NCBI GenBank assembly: GCA_002413305.1 | Contig: DHWS01000127.1 | Span: 1 to 14,118 of the forward strand | Length of the DNA stretch: 14,118 bases | Reading direction: 5' to 3' | Origin: Actinobacteria bacterium UBA5176 | Lineage (GTDB): Bacteria; Actinomycetota; UBA4738 | Shown: positions 7,937 to 14,060 of the stretch, piece by piece | How positions within the stretch are numbered: position 1 is the first letter of the stretch | Layout: each line of letters opens with the position of its first letter | Made by a program: the position numbers and the translations under genes | The notes under the pieces: model-generated | What the model was told of the DNA's origin: nothing | What the model saw: only the letters and a program-made list of their open reading frames with translations | Databases searched by the model: none

Positions 7937-8303
7937 TGGCCGGCCGGACGTGGCCGTGGAGGGAATGGCCGGATTCGACTTCGGTGTCTACGGCCTATTC
8001 GTGTTCCTGACGCAGCCCTCGGGCACGCTGCGGACGCCCGCGTATCTGCCTCGCGGATTTGGGGCGCTGGTGATCTCCGACGTGAACCTGGACGGCTCGC
8101 CGGACATCCTGACCGATGGGATCCTGAGGATCCAGGTCAACTTGAACAATGGAAGTGGCGGGTTCAATCAACTGATGGAGCTGCCCGCGGGCGGAGATCC
8201 ATCACTGGCCGCGGATTTCACGGGAGATGGGAAGCCCGACCTGACCTCGGACCTGGGCACGTCACCGTTCTCGTTCGCCCTGTACATGAACACCACGCCG
8301 TAA
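7428..8303 (+). CDS. FG-GAP/VCBS-repeat protein, C-terminal part (continues 6044 after a +1 shift)
   Basis: This frame resumes the repeats exactly where the previous one loses them: ADVNEDGLLD, ADVTGDGHLD, GDFTGEGTPD, ADLSGDGRPD, SDVNLDGSPD and ADFTGDGKPD, with GNGKFG and GDGTFG strands between, and a clean end at LYMNTTP. The open frame extends back to a GTG at 7356, but residues before about 7428 are Arg-rich and unlike the family, and no ribosome site is present, so it is not an independent gene. Deleting one base near 7427 (for example reading QM-V-LADVNEDG) joins both halves, and the joined length from 6044 is an exact multiple of three. The cause is either a recent inactivating insertion or a sequence error. 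I see no slippery heptamer that would suggest programmed frameshifting. Confidence 0.85.
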   Translation, partial: VLADVNEDGLLDAVGGFNNVLPSPNNLIAMLGTGNGKFGSAMLMSSGDSNADIDALEVADVTGDGHLDIVSNTLSQISVKAGAGDGTFGAPILSGRGSSGTKPQTATLVGDFTGEGTPDVVAVITTGSENIAGSDVVLQQGQGDGTFAVIQTIHIDSNSATSDLADLSGDGRPDVAVEGMAGFDFGVYGLFVFLTQPSGTLRTPAYLPRGFGALVISDVNLDGSPDILTDGILRIQVNLNNGSGGFNQLMELPAGGDPSLAADFTGDGKPDLTSDLGTSPFSFALYMNTTP

Positions 8304-8855
8304 CGGCTCCGCGCAATGTCGAGGCGAAGGGTTCAACAAGGTGCGGTTCATCGCGTCCCACGGGAGCCGCCGGCTTCCGCCCGGCCCCCCCGCCTGGAAT
8401 GAGAGGTGGAGCATGTCTCGAATGTGGGTGTTAGGCGGGGGCAGCCACGGAGATTTCGGTCGCCGAGACTCCGTTGTCTTTCGGGTGCGGTTTCCCGCCG
8501 CTCGCCTTTCGAGGAGCGGTACGTCCATCGCGTGAACGGCAATGCGCCAGCTTTCCTCCGGCGAGAGTCACCGTCGCACGACTCGCTCGACGCCGACAGT
8601 CTGTCGCAACCGGGTCAAGAGCCCGGGAGAACGCTTCGTCGAGAGGTCGGCCCGCCTCCCTGTTGGTTGGGGGAATAGCACGCCACGATGTCCGTCGGAT
8701 CAACGGAAGCAGTCGGCCAGATCCAGAAGGCGGCCTACAAGATCGATGACTCACTGACACGGTAATCTGGCTGACCTTGAAGCGATGGTTCGTCCCTTTC
8801 GATGCCATCGTCAGACTGGGCCGTTCTTGGGCGCTAGCGGCGAACGGGTGATGGC
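8304..8855. other. Gene-poor region after the FG-GAP gene
   Basis: I see no supported gene in these 552 bases. A short hairpin (GGGAGCC 8362-8368 with GGCTTCC 8372-8378, one G-T pair, no T tract) follows the FG-GAP gene. Nested inverted repeats occur at 8434-8499. A 40-codon frame at 8413-8535 has a fair ribosome site (GAGGTGGA) but composition like random GC-rich DNA. A 25-codon frame at 8688-8765 lacks a well-placed site. Confidence 0.5.
8434..8499. repeat. Nested inverted repeats, possible structured RNA element
   Basis: GGCGGG (8434-8439) is complementary to CCCGCC (8494-8499). Inside lie ACGGAG (8447-8452) with CTCCGT (8469-8474), and within these TCGG (8456-8459) with CCGA (8463-8466) around a TCG loop. 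The nesting suggests a folded RNA. It matches no tRNA or riboswitch consensus that I recognise, and short stems are common in GC-rich DNA. Confidence 0.3.
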
Positions 8856-8972
8856 GTGATCGCCGGCGTGAGCCTCTTGGTCCTCGGCGTGATGCTCGCC
8901 GGAATCGTCGTCGTGGGCGGGTGGGTGGCCTTGAGGTGGTGGAGCCACCAGCGGAGGAGGGATGAGCGCTAG
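8856..8972 (+). CDS. Small single-pass membrane peptide (38 residues)
   Basis: The GTG at 8856 opens a 39-codon frame ending in TAG at 8970-8972. The peptide has one hydrophobic helix (VSLLVLGVMLAGIVVVGGWV, residues 5-24) followed by an aromatic anchor (RWW) and a strongly basic tail (HQRRRDER). By the positive-inside rule the C-terminus should be cytoplasmic. The upstream GGGTGATG gives only a partial ribosome site. A stable hairpin with a GGAA loop (8976-8995) begins four bases after the stop. I recognise no family. The membrane-then-basic-tail pattern argues for a real gene in an otherwise empty region, but a chance frame cannot be excluded. Confidence 0.5.
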   Translation: MIAGVSLLVLGVMLAGIVVVGGWVALRWWSHQRRRDER

Positions 8973-9435
8973 GAAGGCCGCCCGGAAGGGCGACCGGGTT
9001 GTCCCTGAACTCGTTGGTCTGGCGTAGGGGCGAAGGGCTCAATGCCCCGCCCCGCTGATCGAGAGGTGCTGCCGGCCGGGCCTCCTGACACAGAGGTCCG
9101 TGCCAACACCCCATCGAGACCGACCATGGACTCCTCCAGGCAGGGCTCCGACCGGTGCGATCACTCAAGCGAGACCGTCCGCCAGGGTCATCGCCGCCGC
9201 CCATGCCTTCGTCCAGAACCACGCATTGGACTTCTACGATCTCGGGACCGATTGTGCGTCCGGCCGCCCTCCGTCTCCTCGCCGCTCTTTCGGCTGGCCT
9301 TCGTGATCTGACCCAGCAGAGGCGAGATGGCCTCCGCCCCGACCCGGCATCGGCCGCGGCAACGGGCCGCTTGGGCTGGTCGGCAACCTTCGGAACGCTC
9401 AGGTCCCGCGGTCGTCCGGTCGCATCCCGATGAGG
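8973..9435. other. Intergenic region before the Nramp gene, no supported gene
   Basis: Apart from the hairpin at 8976-8995, these 463 bases hold no gene I can support. All frames are Arg/Pro-rich and lack ribosome sites. The frame at 9100-9306 has a short protein-like stretch (AAAHAFVQNHALDFYDLG, in codons around 9190-9245) that may be a chance match or a decayed remnant. Confidence 0.4.
8976..8995 (+). terminator. GGAA-loop hairpin after the 38-residue ORF
   Basis: GGCCGCCC (8976-8983) and GGGCGACC (8988-8995) pair at seven of eight positions around a GGAA tetraloop. It sits directly after the small ORF stop. No T tract follows, so termination is only possible, not shown. Confidence 0.4.
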
Positions 9436-10761
9436 CTACCCGACCAAGGTCACGACGATCAGTGCGATGGCCGCGGCCGCCATCACCATCGCGGTCATGA
9501 AGCCGAACGTCGTGTCGAACCAGCCGTTGCGATGGGCTCCCATGACGTCGGCATCGCGAGCGATCAGCGTGAGGAGGACGACGAGCACCGGCGCCAGGAA
9601 GCCCTGCAGGACCGCGGCGTACACCAGGGCCTTCACGGGGTCGATCCCCAGGAAGTTCAGCCCCACCCCCAGCACCACCGCAACGGAGAGGATCGCGTAG
9701 AAGCCGGGCGCTCTGCGCAGTGGACGGTCGAGGCCTTCCTTCCACTTGAAGAGCTCGGCCAAGGGGTACGCGGCGGCTCCGGCCAGCACGGGGACGGCGA
9801 TGAGGCCCGCCCCGATCAGCCCGACCGCGAACAGGATCGTGTCGAAGTGGCCCACGATAGGGGTCAGTGCCCCCGCCGCCTGCGCGGCGGTCTGGATCTT
9901 GATGTGGTGGGCTCCGAGCGTCGCGGCGTTCGACAGAATGATGAAGTAGAAGACGAGATTCGCGTAGGCCATGCCGGTAATCACGTCCACGCGCCGCTTG
10001 CGTTCGGCCGCCGGTGCGGTGACCGGATCGTCGTCCAGATCCGGGCCTGCATTTCCCTCCTCTTCCTCCACCTCCTGCGAGACGATCCAGAAGAACATGT
10101 ACGGACTGATCGTGGTTCCGAGGATGGCCACAGCTGAGGAGAGGAAGTCCCTCGACAACGAAAGGTGCGGGACGAAAGTCCCCCTGACCACCTGCCCCCA
10201 CGCCGGGCGAGCCGCGAAGCCCGAGATGATGTAGAGGAACAACACGAGCGTGACCCATTTCACGAGGCTCGCGAACCGTCGGTACGAATAGAAGATCTCG
10301 ATCGCCAGCAGGCCCGCGCCGACCACGGGGATCACGAGCGCCACCGGGACGGGCACCAGTAGGTGGAGCCCCGCCGCGATGCCTCCCAGGTCGGCGGCGA
10401 TCGTCACCACGTTCGCGATCAACAGGATGGTCACCGAGCCGATCAGCGTCTTGCGACCGTAGCGGTCCTCGACGACCTGGCCGAGCCCCTCCTCCTTGCA
10501 GGCGCCGATCCGGGCGGCCATGGACTGCACGGCGACGAGCAACGGCATGGTGAAGGGGGCCATCCACAGCAGGCGATACCCGGTGGACGCCCCGGCCACC
10601 GAATAGGTGCCGATACCAGATGGGTCGTTGTCGGACGCGCCGGTGACGAGGCCAGGGCCCAGACCTCGCCAGTAGTGGAGGGCTCGCCCGGCGAACGGAA
10701 AGCGGATCCGGTGGCGATCCGGCCCACGCTTCCGATACACCGCTCGGCGCGATCGCGACAT
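9436..10761 (-). CDS. Divergent Nramp-family divalent metal transporter
   Basis: This protein has 441 residues with about eleven hydrophobic segments in the Nramp order. TM1 carries GASDNDPSGIGTY (41-53), corresponding to the canonical DPGN metal-binding turn but reading D46-P-S-G. TM6 reads GTTISPYMFFW (215-225), where well-studied Mn/Fe transporters have GAxxMPHN; the metal-coordinating Met is replaced by Ser219 and the His by Tyr221. QEVEEEE follows, then an acidic loop with a DLDDD patch before TM7. The same TM1 and TM6 variants recur in a broad bacterial Nramp subgroup, so this is subgroup character rather than damage. Proton-coupled divalent cation transport across the inner membrane is expected; ion preference is open and may differ from Mn2+ or Fe2+. 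No ribosome site precedes the ATG, but TACGCT sits seven bases upstream, consistent with leaderless translation. It is the last gene of the minus-strand run, 117 bases after the DUF6458-like gene. Confidence 0.92.
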   Translation of the reverse strand: MSRSRRAVYRKRGPDRHRIRFPFAGRALHYWRGLGPGLVTGASDNDPSGIGTYSVAGASTGYRLLWMAPFTMPLLVAVQSMAARIGACKEEGLGQVVEDRYGRKTLIGSVTILLIANVVTIAADLGGIAAGLHLLVPVPVALVIPVVGAGLLAIEIFYSYRRFASLVKWVTLVLFLYIISGFAARPAWGQVVRGTFVPHLSLSRDFLSSAVAILGTTISPYMFFWIVSQEVEEEEGNAGPDLDDDPVTAPAAERKRRVDVITGMAYANLVFYFIILSNAATLGAHHIKIQTAAQAAGALTPIVGHFDTILFAVGLIGAGLIAVPVLAGAAAYPLAELFKWKEGLDRPLRRAPGFYAILSVAVVLGVGLNFLGIDPVKALVYAAVLQGFLAPVLVVLLTLIARDADVMGAHRNGWFDTTFGFMTAMVMAAAAIALIVVTLVG

Positions 10762-10768
10762 CCCAGAG

Positions 10769-10774
10769 AGCGTA
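10769..10774 (-). promoter_or_regulatory. Candidate -10 for a leaderless transcript of the Nramp gene
   Basis: Read on the minus strand, TACGCT fits TANNNT and ends seven bases before the ATG at 10761. That is the spacing at which transcription would begin on the start codon. The absence of a Shine-Dalgarno sequence fits. No clear -35 is seen. Confidence 0.4.
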
Positions 10775-10878
10775 GGCTCGGGGAGCGCGTTCGCCTAGCA
10801 GGCGCGAAGCACGGCGGCCCGAATCTTGCTCAACGCGTCCGGACCTCGGTCCTCGTGGTCACAGCCACTTCAAGGTGT

Positions 10879-11154
10879 CTAGGACGTGTTCCAGTCGTCC
10901 CGCTGATCGGTCCGCTGTTGGCCGGCGGGGGTCTGACGGATCTCTGTCTGTGTCGTCGTGCGGCTCCTGCCCCCCAGCGCGAGAAGGAGCACGCTCACGA
11001 CAAAGACTCCGATCCCGACCAGGAGGAGGATGATGCCAGTCTTGTGGATGTCGAACCCGGAAGTCTTCGCCGAGACGGCAAATTTCATGATGGCGCCGAC
11101 GACCACTAGGACGATGCCGAGCGCCATCAAGCCGGTCCCTGCTCCTCTGTTCAT
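10879..11154 (-). CDS. DUF6458-like small two-helix membrane protein
   Basis: This protein has 91 residues. It has two hydrophobic helices, about 8-28 (GLMALGIVLVVVGAIMKFAV) and 38-60 (HKTGIILLLVGIGVFVVSVL), separated by SAKTSGFDIH. The second half, GFDIHKTGIILLLVG, matches the pattern of DUF6458 proteins, common small membrane proteins of unknown role in Actinomycetota. The C-terminal tail (61-91) is polar and rich in Gln, Thr and Arg. GAAGGG lies six to seven bases before the ATG. The gap to the upstream Cys-rich gene is 57 bases in the same direction, so co-transcription is likely. Function is unknown. Confidence 0.8.
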   Translation of the reverse strand: MNRGAGTGLMALGIVLVVVGAIMKFAVSAKTSGFDIHKTGIILLLVGIGVFVVSVLLLALGGRSRTTTQTEIRQTPAGQQRTDQRDDWNTS

Positions 11155-11211
11155 GGCCCACCCTTCTTGATGCGTCGTTCGGTTCCCGGTGACGCGCGGA
11201 GATCCGCTAGG

Positions 11212-11460
11212 TCACTTGTCGACACAGCACTTGTGGTCCGCTGACTCAGCGCGGTGCTGCTCGGCGGTTCGGCCGGAGCCATCGCAACACATCTCCACGT
11301 GGGGCGTGCCGTCGACCTCCGCCGGCGCCAACACGGTGGCCGGGTCCAGGGCAACCACCCTGCCCGGAGGGGTGGGGGTCCCGTCCGGGGAGGTGGAAGG
11401 CCATTCGGCTCCGTCCGGAGCCGGGAGAACCAGTTCGCGGGTGTCTTGGCGTGAGGACAT
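11212..11460 (-). CDS. Hypothetical 82-residue protein with paired-cysteine tail
   Basis: The ATG at 11460 is six bases after GAGAGG, a good ribosome site, and lies inside a longer open frame whose upstream part is Arg-rich and not protein-like. The protein is polar and Pro-rich in the middle (TSPDGTPTPPG, 24-33) and ends in two Cys pairs: C58-C59 and C78-C79, separated by 18 residues, with H54, H69 and H76 nearby. Such a tail could bind a metal or form disulfides. There is no signal peptide or membrane segment, so it should be cytoplasmic. I recognise no family. The good start site and same-strand neighbours support it; the opposite-strand frame is less convincing. Confidence 0.55.
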   Translation of the reverse strand: MSSRQDTRELVLPAPDGAEWPSTSPDGTPTPPGRVVALDPATVLAPAEVDGTPHVEMCCDGSGRTAEQHRAESADHKCCVDK

Positions 11461-11645
11461 CTCGATCCTCTCTGTCAGGGGCTGCGGCGCTCGAGACCGA
11501 CGGCGGCTGAGGTGAAACCGCGTTCCGCCGAGCGCCGTAGCGCGTGGGGATCCGTGCCGCTGCCTACCTCGTCTTGCCGATCGCATCCACGAATCTCGGT
11601 CCATAGGCCTCCAACCTGCGGGCAACGAACATCCGGCCGGTACCC

Positions 11646-11825
11646 CTAGAAGACACTCAATCCGCCGAGCAGGACCCCGACGATGATCGCGACCGCCCCC
11701 ATCAGCACTGAGCCTCTGAACAGCATCACGGCCCCCACGACGATCAGGATCAATCCGATGATCACCACCAGCGGCGTGGCCCCGCCGTGCACGACACTTG
11801 CCAACAGCGACTGCATGGCCACCAT
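11646..11825 (-). CDS. Small two-helix membrane protein (59 residues)
   Basis: The ATG at 11825 follows a near-perfect GAGAGGAGGG ribosome site by four bases and opens a 60-codon frame ending in TAG. The product is almost wholly hydrophobic: helix 1 at about 18-37 (PLVVIIGLILIVVGAVMLFR), a short turn RGS, and helix 2 at about 40-59 (VLMGAVAIIVGVLLGGLSVF), ending inside the membrane. The Arg in the turn suggests a cytoplasmic loop in a helical hairpin. At 59 residues it falls below common gene-calling thresholds. The family is not recognised. The strength of the ribosome site and the hydrophobic periodicity make this one of the best supported short genes here. Confidence 0.8.
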   Translation of the reverse strand: MVAMQSLLASVVHGGATPLVVIIGLILIVVGAVMLFRGSVLMGAVAIIVGVLLGGLSVF

Positions 11826-11878
11826 GCTTCCCTCCTCTCAGGTACTGTTGTCGCTCGATCCCGTTCTCCGACTCCGCG

Positions 11879-12193
11879 TCAAGCCGATCGAGGCAACCGG
11901 GGGTCAAGCGCTACGCGTCTGTCCGGTGCTTGGCTCGAATGGCTGATCACCCACTCGCTGGCCATCTCGGTGCAATCAAGCCCGACGGTGGCGGCGTCGT
12001 CGAGCATGCGCAACATGCCGTACGCCCGCTCTCCTGGATCGTCCCAGGCGTAGCCCGCAGGCCAGGTCACGCCGAGGCTCCCAAGCTCTCCGATGAACCC
12101 CGGCTGATCGCCGGAAGATGCGATGGAGACGATCTCATGGTGCTTCGTCCATACGTGTCGTTCCCAGCAGATGGGGCAGATCGACCCGAGCAC
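11879..12193 (-). CDS. Hypothetical 104-residue protein with N-terminal CPIC zinc-type motif
   Basis: AAGGAGG (12200-12206) is six bases before the GTG at 12193, so I take this start rather than a GTG further upstream at 12247. The protein begins VLGSICPICWERHVWTKHHE: C6 and C9 form a CxxC knuckle, with H13, H18 and H19 close by and C74 later, a plausible single zinc site. The middle (FIGELGSLGVTWPAGYAWDDPGERA, 33-57) and MLRMLDDAATVGLDC are protein-like. There is no signal peptide or membrane helix. An ATG within the ribosome site region is one base from AAGGAGG and cannot be used by it. Function is unknown; nucleic-acid or protein binding through the knuckle is a guess. It lies between two small membrane-protein genes on the same strand. 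Confidence 0.7.
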   Translation of the reverse strand: MLGSICPICWERHVWTKHHEIVSIASSGDQPGFIGELGSLGVTWPAGYAWDDPGERAYGMLRMLDDAATVGLDCTEMASEWVISHSSQAPDRRVALDPRLPRSA

Positions 12194-12243
12194 TTCATTC
12201 CTCCTTCGTTGTTCTCCGAAACGGGCGCCAGCCCGCGTGGTCG

Positions 12244-12420
12244 TCACTTGATGTGGAGGCTTATCCCGAAGAGCAGGAGCGGCCAGAGCAGGACCGCGAG
12301 GACCGCGGAGGCGATCGGCTTGATCCCGCTCACGTGCGTGAAGTAGTGGTGCGAGTTCGCCACGATCAAGCCGATGACCAGGTAGACCAAGCTCAAGATG
12401 GACGAAAGAACCTTACGCAC
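12244..12420 (-). CDS. Small two-helix membrane protein (58 residues)
   Basis: The GTG at 12420 is six bases after GGAGG (12427-12431); the ATG four bases upstream reads only ATG-CGT-GCG-stop, so GTG is the start. The product begins with basic VRK and has helix 1 at about 5-21 (LSSILSLVYLVIGLIVA), a loop NSHHYFTHVSGIK with three His residues, and helix 2 at about 36-54 (ASAVLAVLLWPLLLFGISL) ending LHIK. A HHYF loop followed by AVLLWPLLL is a pattern I associate with widespread uncharacterised actinobacterial small membrane proteins. It is below usual length cut-offs. It follows the 188-residue gene by 53 bases and precedes the CPIC gene by 50. Confidence 0.85.
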   Translation of the reverse strand: MRKVLSSILSLVYLVIGLIVANSHHYFTHVSGIKPIASAVLAVLLWPLLLFGISLHIK

Positions 12421-12473
12421 GCATCGCCTCCGCTCGCTCGCTGTCGGGAATCAGCACCGGTCACTCGCCGCGC

Positions 12474-13040
12474 TCAGTCGACCGCCTCCTGGGAGGGGGC
12501 CGCGTCGCCCGGCACGACGAGCAGTTCGTCGAACAACGACCGGTAGTGCACGAACGCCTGCCGCAGATCCTCCGTGCTGGCTTTGCCGTGGTCGTTCGCC
12601 ATCGAGATGGCATGTGCCGCTCGATAGTCATCCACGACGTGAGGCAGATCCACCGAGATGTCGGCGGATCGCTGGCCGAAGTCGTCCATCGGGTAGCCCC
12701 GGTCGGCCATGACAGCCGAGACGAGCCGGTCGGCTTCAGAGACCGCTGCTCCTGGCTCATCCACGAAGCGGCCTTGGACCTGCTGCCACGAGACCGAGTA
12801 CCGTTCCCGCGCCTCGGGAGTGAGGGGTCGGATGTCAAGTCCCTCCCGTCGCGTCTCCCTGGCTTTCAGCTCGGCCTCGGCCTTGCGCCGGCTCCCTCCC
12901 TCGGTCTTCGATCGTTCGTACTCGGGACCGAACGTCTCCTTCAACTTCCCCGTACGCCGCTTCGACGTGGCGCGCCACGCGAACGCCAACACCCCGAGGA
13001 CGACGACGAGGACGACGATCAGCCAGACCAGACCCGACAT
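12474..13040 (-). CDS. Conserved membrane-anchored protein of unknown function (188 residues)
   Basis: The ATG at 13040 follows GGGAGGTGGGAG closely; the frame is open far upstream, but that part runs antisense-like through the neighbouring genes. One N-terminal membrane helix (VWLIVVLVVVLGVLAFAW, 5-22) is followed by a basic patch. The cytoplasmic part has a charged helical segment with KETFGPEYER, RKAEAELKARETRREGLDIRPLT and RERYSVSWQQVQGRFVDEP. It ends with EADRLVSAVMADRGYP, FGQRSADISVDLPHVVDDYRAAH and STEDLRQAFVHYRSLFDELL. This combination recurs in soil actinobacteria and other soil bacteria near stress-related small genes. No enzymatic motif is evident, and its biochemical role is unknown. 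Confidence 0.9.
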   Translation of the reverse strand: MSGLVWLIVVLVVVLGVLAFAWRATSKRRTGKLKETFGPEYERSKTEGGSRRKAEAELKARETRREGLDIRPLTPEARERYSVSWQQVQGRFVDEPGAAVSEADRLVSAVMADRGYPMDDFGQRSADISVDLPHVVDDYRAAHAISMANDHGKASTEDLRQAFVHYRSLFDELLVVPGDAAPSQEAVD

Positions 13041-13131
13041 CGCTCCCACCTCCCTTTCGAAATGCCAACTTCTCCCGTCGGGCGCGTACCGCGGGTCCTC
13101 GCGTCTTGCACCCGAACGGCCATCACGACCT

Positions 13132-13485
13132 TCACGAGGCGACTCGCACTCTGGCGGCGACGCGCGGATCCGATGCTCTGGCCAGTCGGGCCGGGAAGCC
13201 GGGGAGCTTGCGCACGACCGCGAACGCTTCGTGCTCGGCGAGCACCAAGTCGAGTTCGGGGTTCTCATGATCGAGGGCGATGGCGAAGTGGGCTCCGTTG
13301 GCACGGACCTGCTCGTACTCGTCCTGAGTGAGCCTGATCGTGGCCATGCAGGAGGCGTCGCTGCACTCGCAGACGTAGCGGTTCGTGGTGCTGCCACCGG
13401 GGTGCTCGAGGTTGGCATCCTCGATCTCGTTGATGTCTCGGGAGCGCGTCTCGTTGCCGACCTCCCGCTCACGCCAGTCAGCCAC
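13132..13485 (-). CDS. Hypothetical protein with CECSDASC cysteine motif
   Basis: The GTG at 13485 overlaps the end of the STAS gene (GTGGCTGA, 8 bases) and has GGAGG nine bases upstream, indicating translational coupling. The protein has 117 residues. The N-terminal 35 are polar and Glu/Arg-rich; then RYVCECSDASCMATIRLTQDEYEQVR places Cys at 39, 41 and 46. HFAIALDHENPELDLVLAEH and FAVVRK follow. This CECxDxxC / LTxxEYExVR / HExPE order is seen in many short actinobacterial proteins of unknown function; the Cys trio with His73 could hold a metal. The C-terminal 25 residues are Arg/Ala-rich. The coupled position suggests it acts with the STAS protein, but that is inference. Confidence 0.88.
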   Translation of the reverse strand: MADWREREVGNETRSRDINEIEDANLEHPGGSTTNRYVCECSDASCMATIRLTQDEYEQVRANGAHFAIALDHENPELDLVLAEHEAFAVVRKLPGFPARLARASDPRVAARVRVAS

Positions 13486-13843
13486 CGATGTTCGCCTCCG
13501 ACGGTGTGGGGACGGCCTCGCCGAGCATGTCGGTCAGGCCGGTCAGCTCGAAGACCCTCCGGACCGAAGGACGGCACCGGATGACGGTGAACTGGCGGCC
13601 CCCGGCGCTGGCCCGGCTCCACGCGCCCACCAGCGGACGCAGGCCGCTCGCATCCAGGAACGACAGGTCGCTCAGGTCGATCACGATCGGATCGCTCCCA
13701 CGCTCGACGGAGGCAAGCTCGCCCTCCAGGAGCGGGGCGGCGAACAGGTCCAGGTCGCCGTGTACGACGACTCGGACGAACCCGTCGCGGACGTCGCGCG
13801 ACACGCCGAACGGCGGGTCTATCTGGGCTTTCATGCCGAGCAC
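13478..13843 (-). CDS. STAS-domain anti-sigma factor antagonist-like protein
   Basis: This is a single STAS domain of 121 residues. The GTG at 13843 is preferred because AGGAG (13850-13854) is six bases upstream; an ATG three codons later is possible but lacks a site. Diagnostic features are VRVVVHGDLDLFAAPLLEGEL, the strand PIVIDLSDLSFLDASGLRPL and FELTGLTDML near the end. In SpoIIAA/RsbV proteins the Ser of the D(S/A)SG turn is the residue phosphorylated by the anti-sigma kinase; here it is Ser66 and is conserved. Such proteins release a sigma factor by binding its anti-sigma partner when dephosphorylated. No anti-sigma kinase or PP2C phosphatase is in view. It leads the minus-strand small-gene run and is divergent from a possible response regulator. 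Confidence 0.92.
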   Translation of the reverse strand: MLGMKAQIDPPFGVSRDVRDGFVRVVVHGDLDLFAAPLLEGELASVERGSDPIVIDLSDLSFLDASGLRPLVGAWSRASAGGRQFTVIRCRPSVRRVFELTGLTDMLGEAVPTPSEANIGG

Positions 13844-14047
13844 CCAAGTCTCCTCGGCCCGACCGCCTGATCCCCGAGCGGGGGGCGGCTCTGGTACTGG
13901 GACCGGAGGTTCGGGTCTGGGCGCGAGGGCCGTGCCTTGGGGCCTGCGCACTTTTACGGTAGCACGTCGACGGGTGCGTTGGACCGACATCGGGGGCCGG
14001 ATGGTCGGGTCCCCTATCCGCTGGTGGCGCTGCCGGGGTCCCGGCGG

Positions 14048-14053
14048 TATCCT
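14048..14053 (+). promoter_or_regulatory. Candidate -10 for a leaderless transcript of the right-edge gene
   Basis: TATCCT fits TANNNT and ends seven bases before the ATG at 14061, so transcription would begin at the start codon. No Shine-Dalgarno sequence is present and no clear -35 is seen. Confidence 0.35.
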
Positions 14054-14060
14054 CCTGGCG

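Noticed and set aside
8688..8765. 25-codon frame MSVGSTEAVGQIQKAAYKID...
   Set aside because: It looks peptide-like, but the only purine-rich site is 13 bases away and no family or context supports it.
8431..9222. 263-codon open frame on the minus strand
   Set aside because: The translation is Arg/Pro/Ser-rich with no hydrophobic core, domain or ribosome site. It covers the better-supported 38-residue membrane ORF on the plus strand. Long chance frames are common at this GC content.
9188..10567. 459-codon minus-strand frame overlapping the Nramp gene
   Set aside because: It is a shadow frame of the transporter: Arg/Gly/Asp-rich, no family signature, while the overlapping frame is a clear Nramp protein.
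11564..11632. 22-codon minus-strand frame after the 59-residue gene
   Set aside because: Short and without a convincing ribosome site; chance is as likely as a micropeptide.
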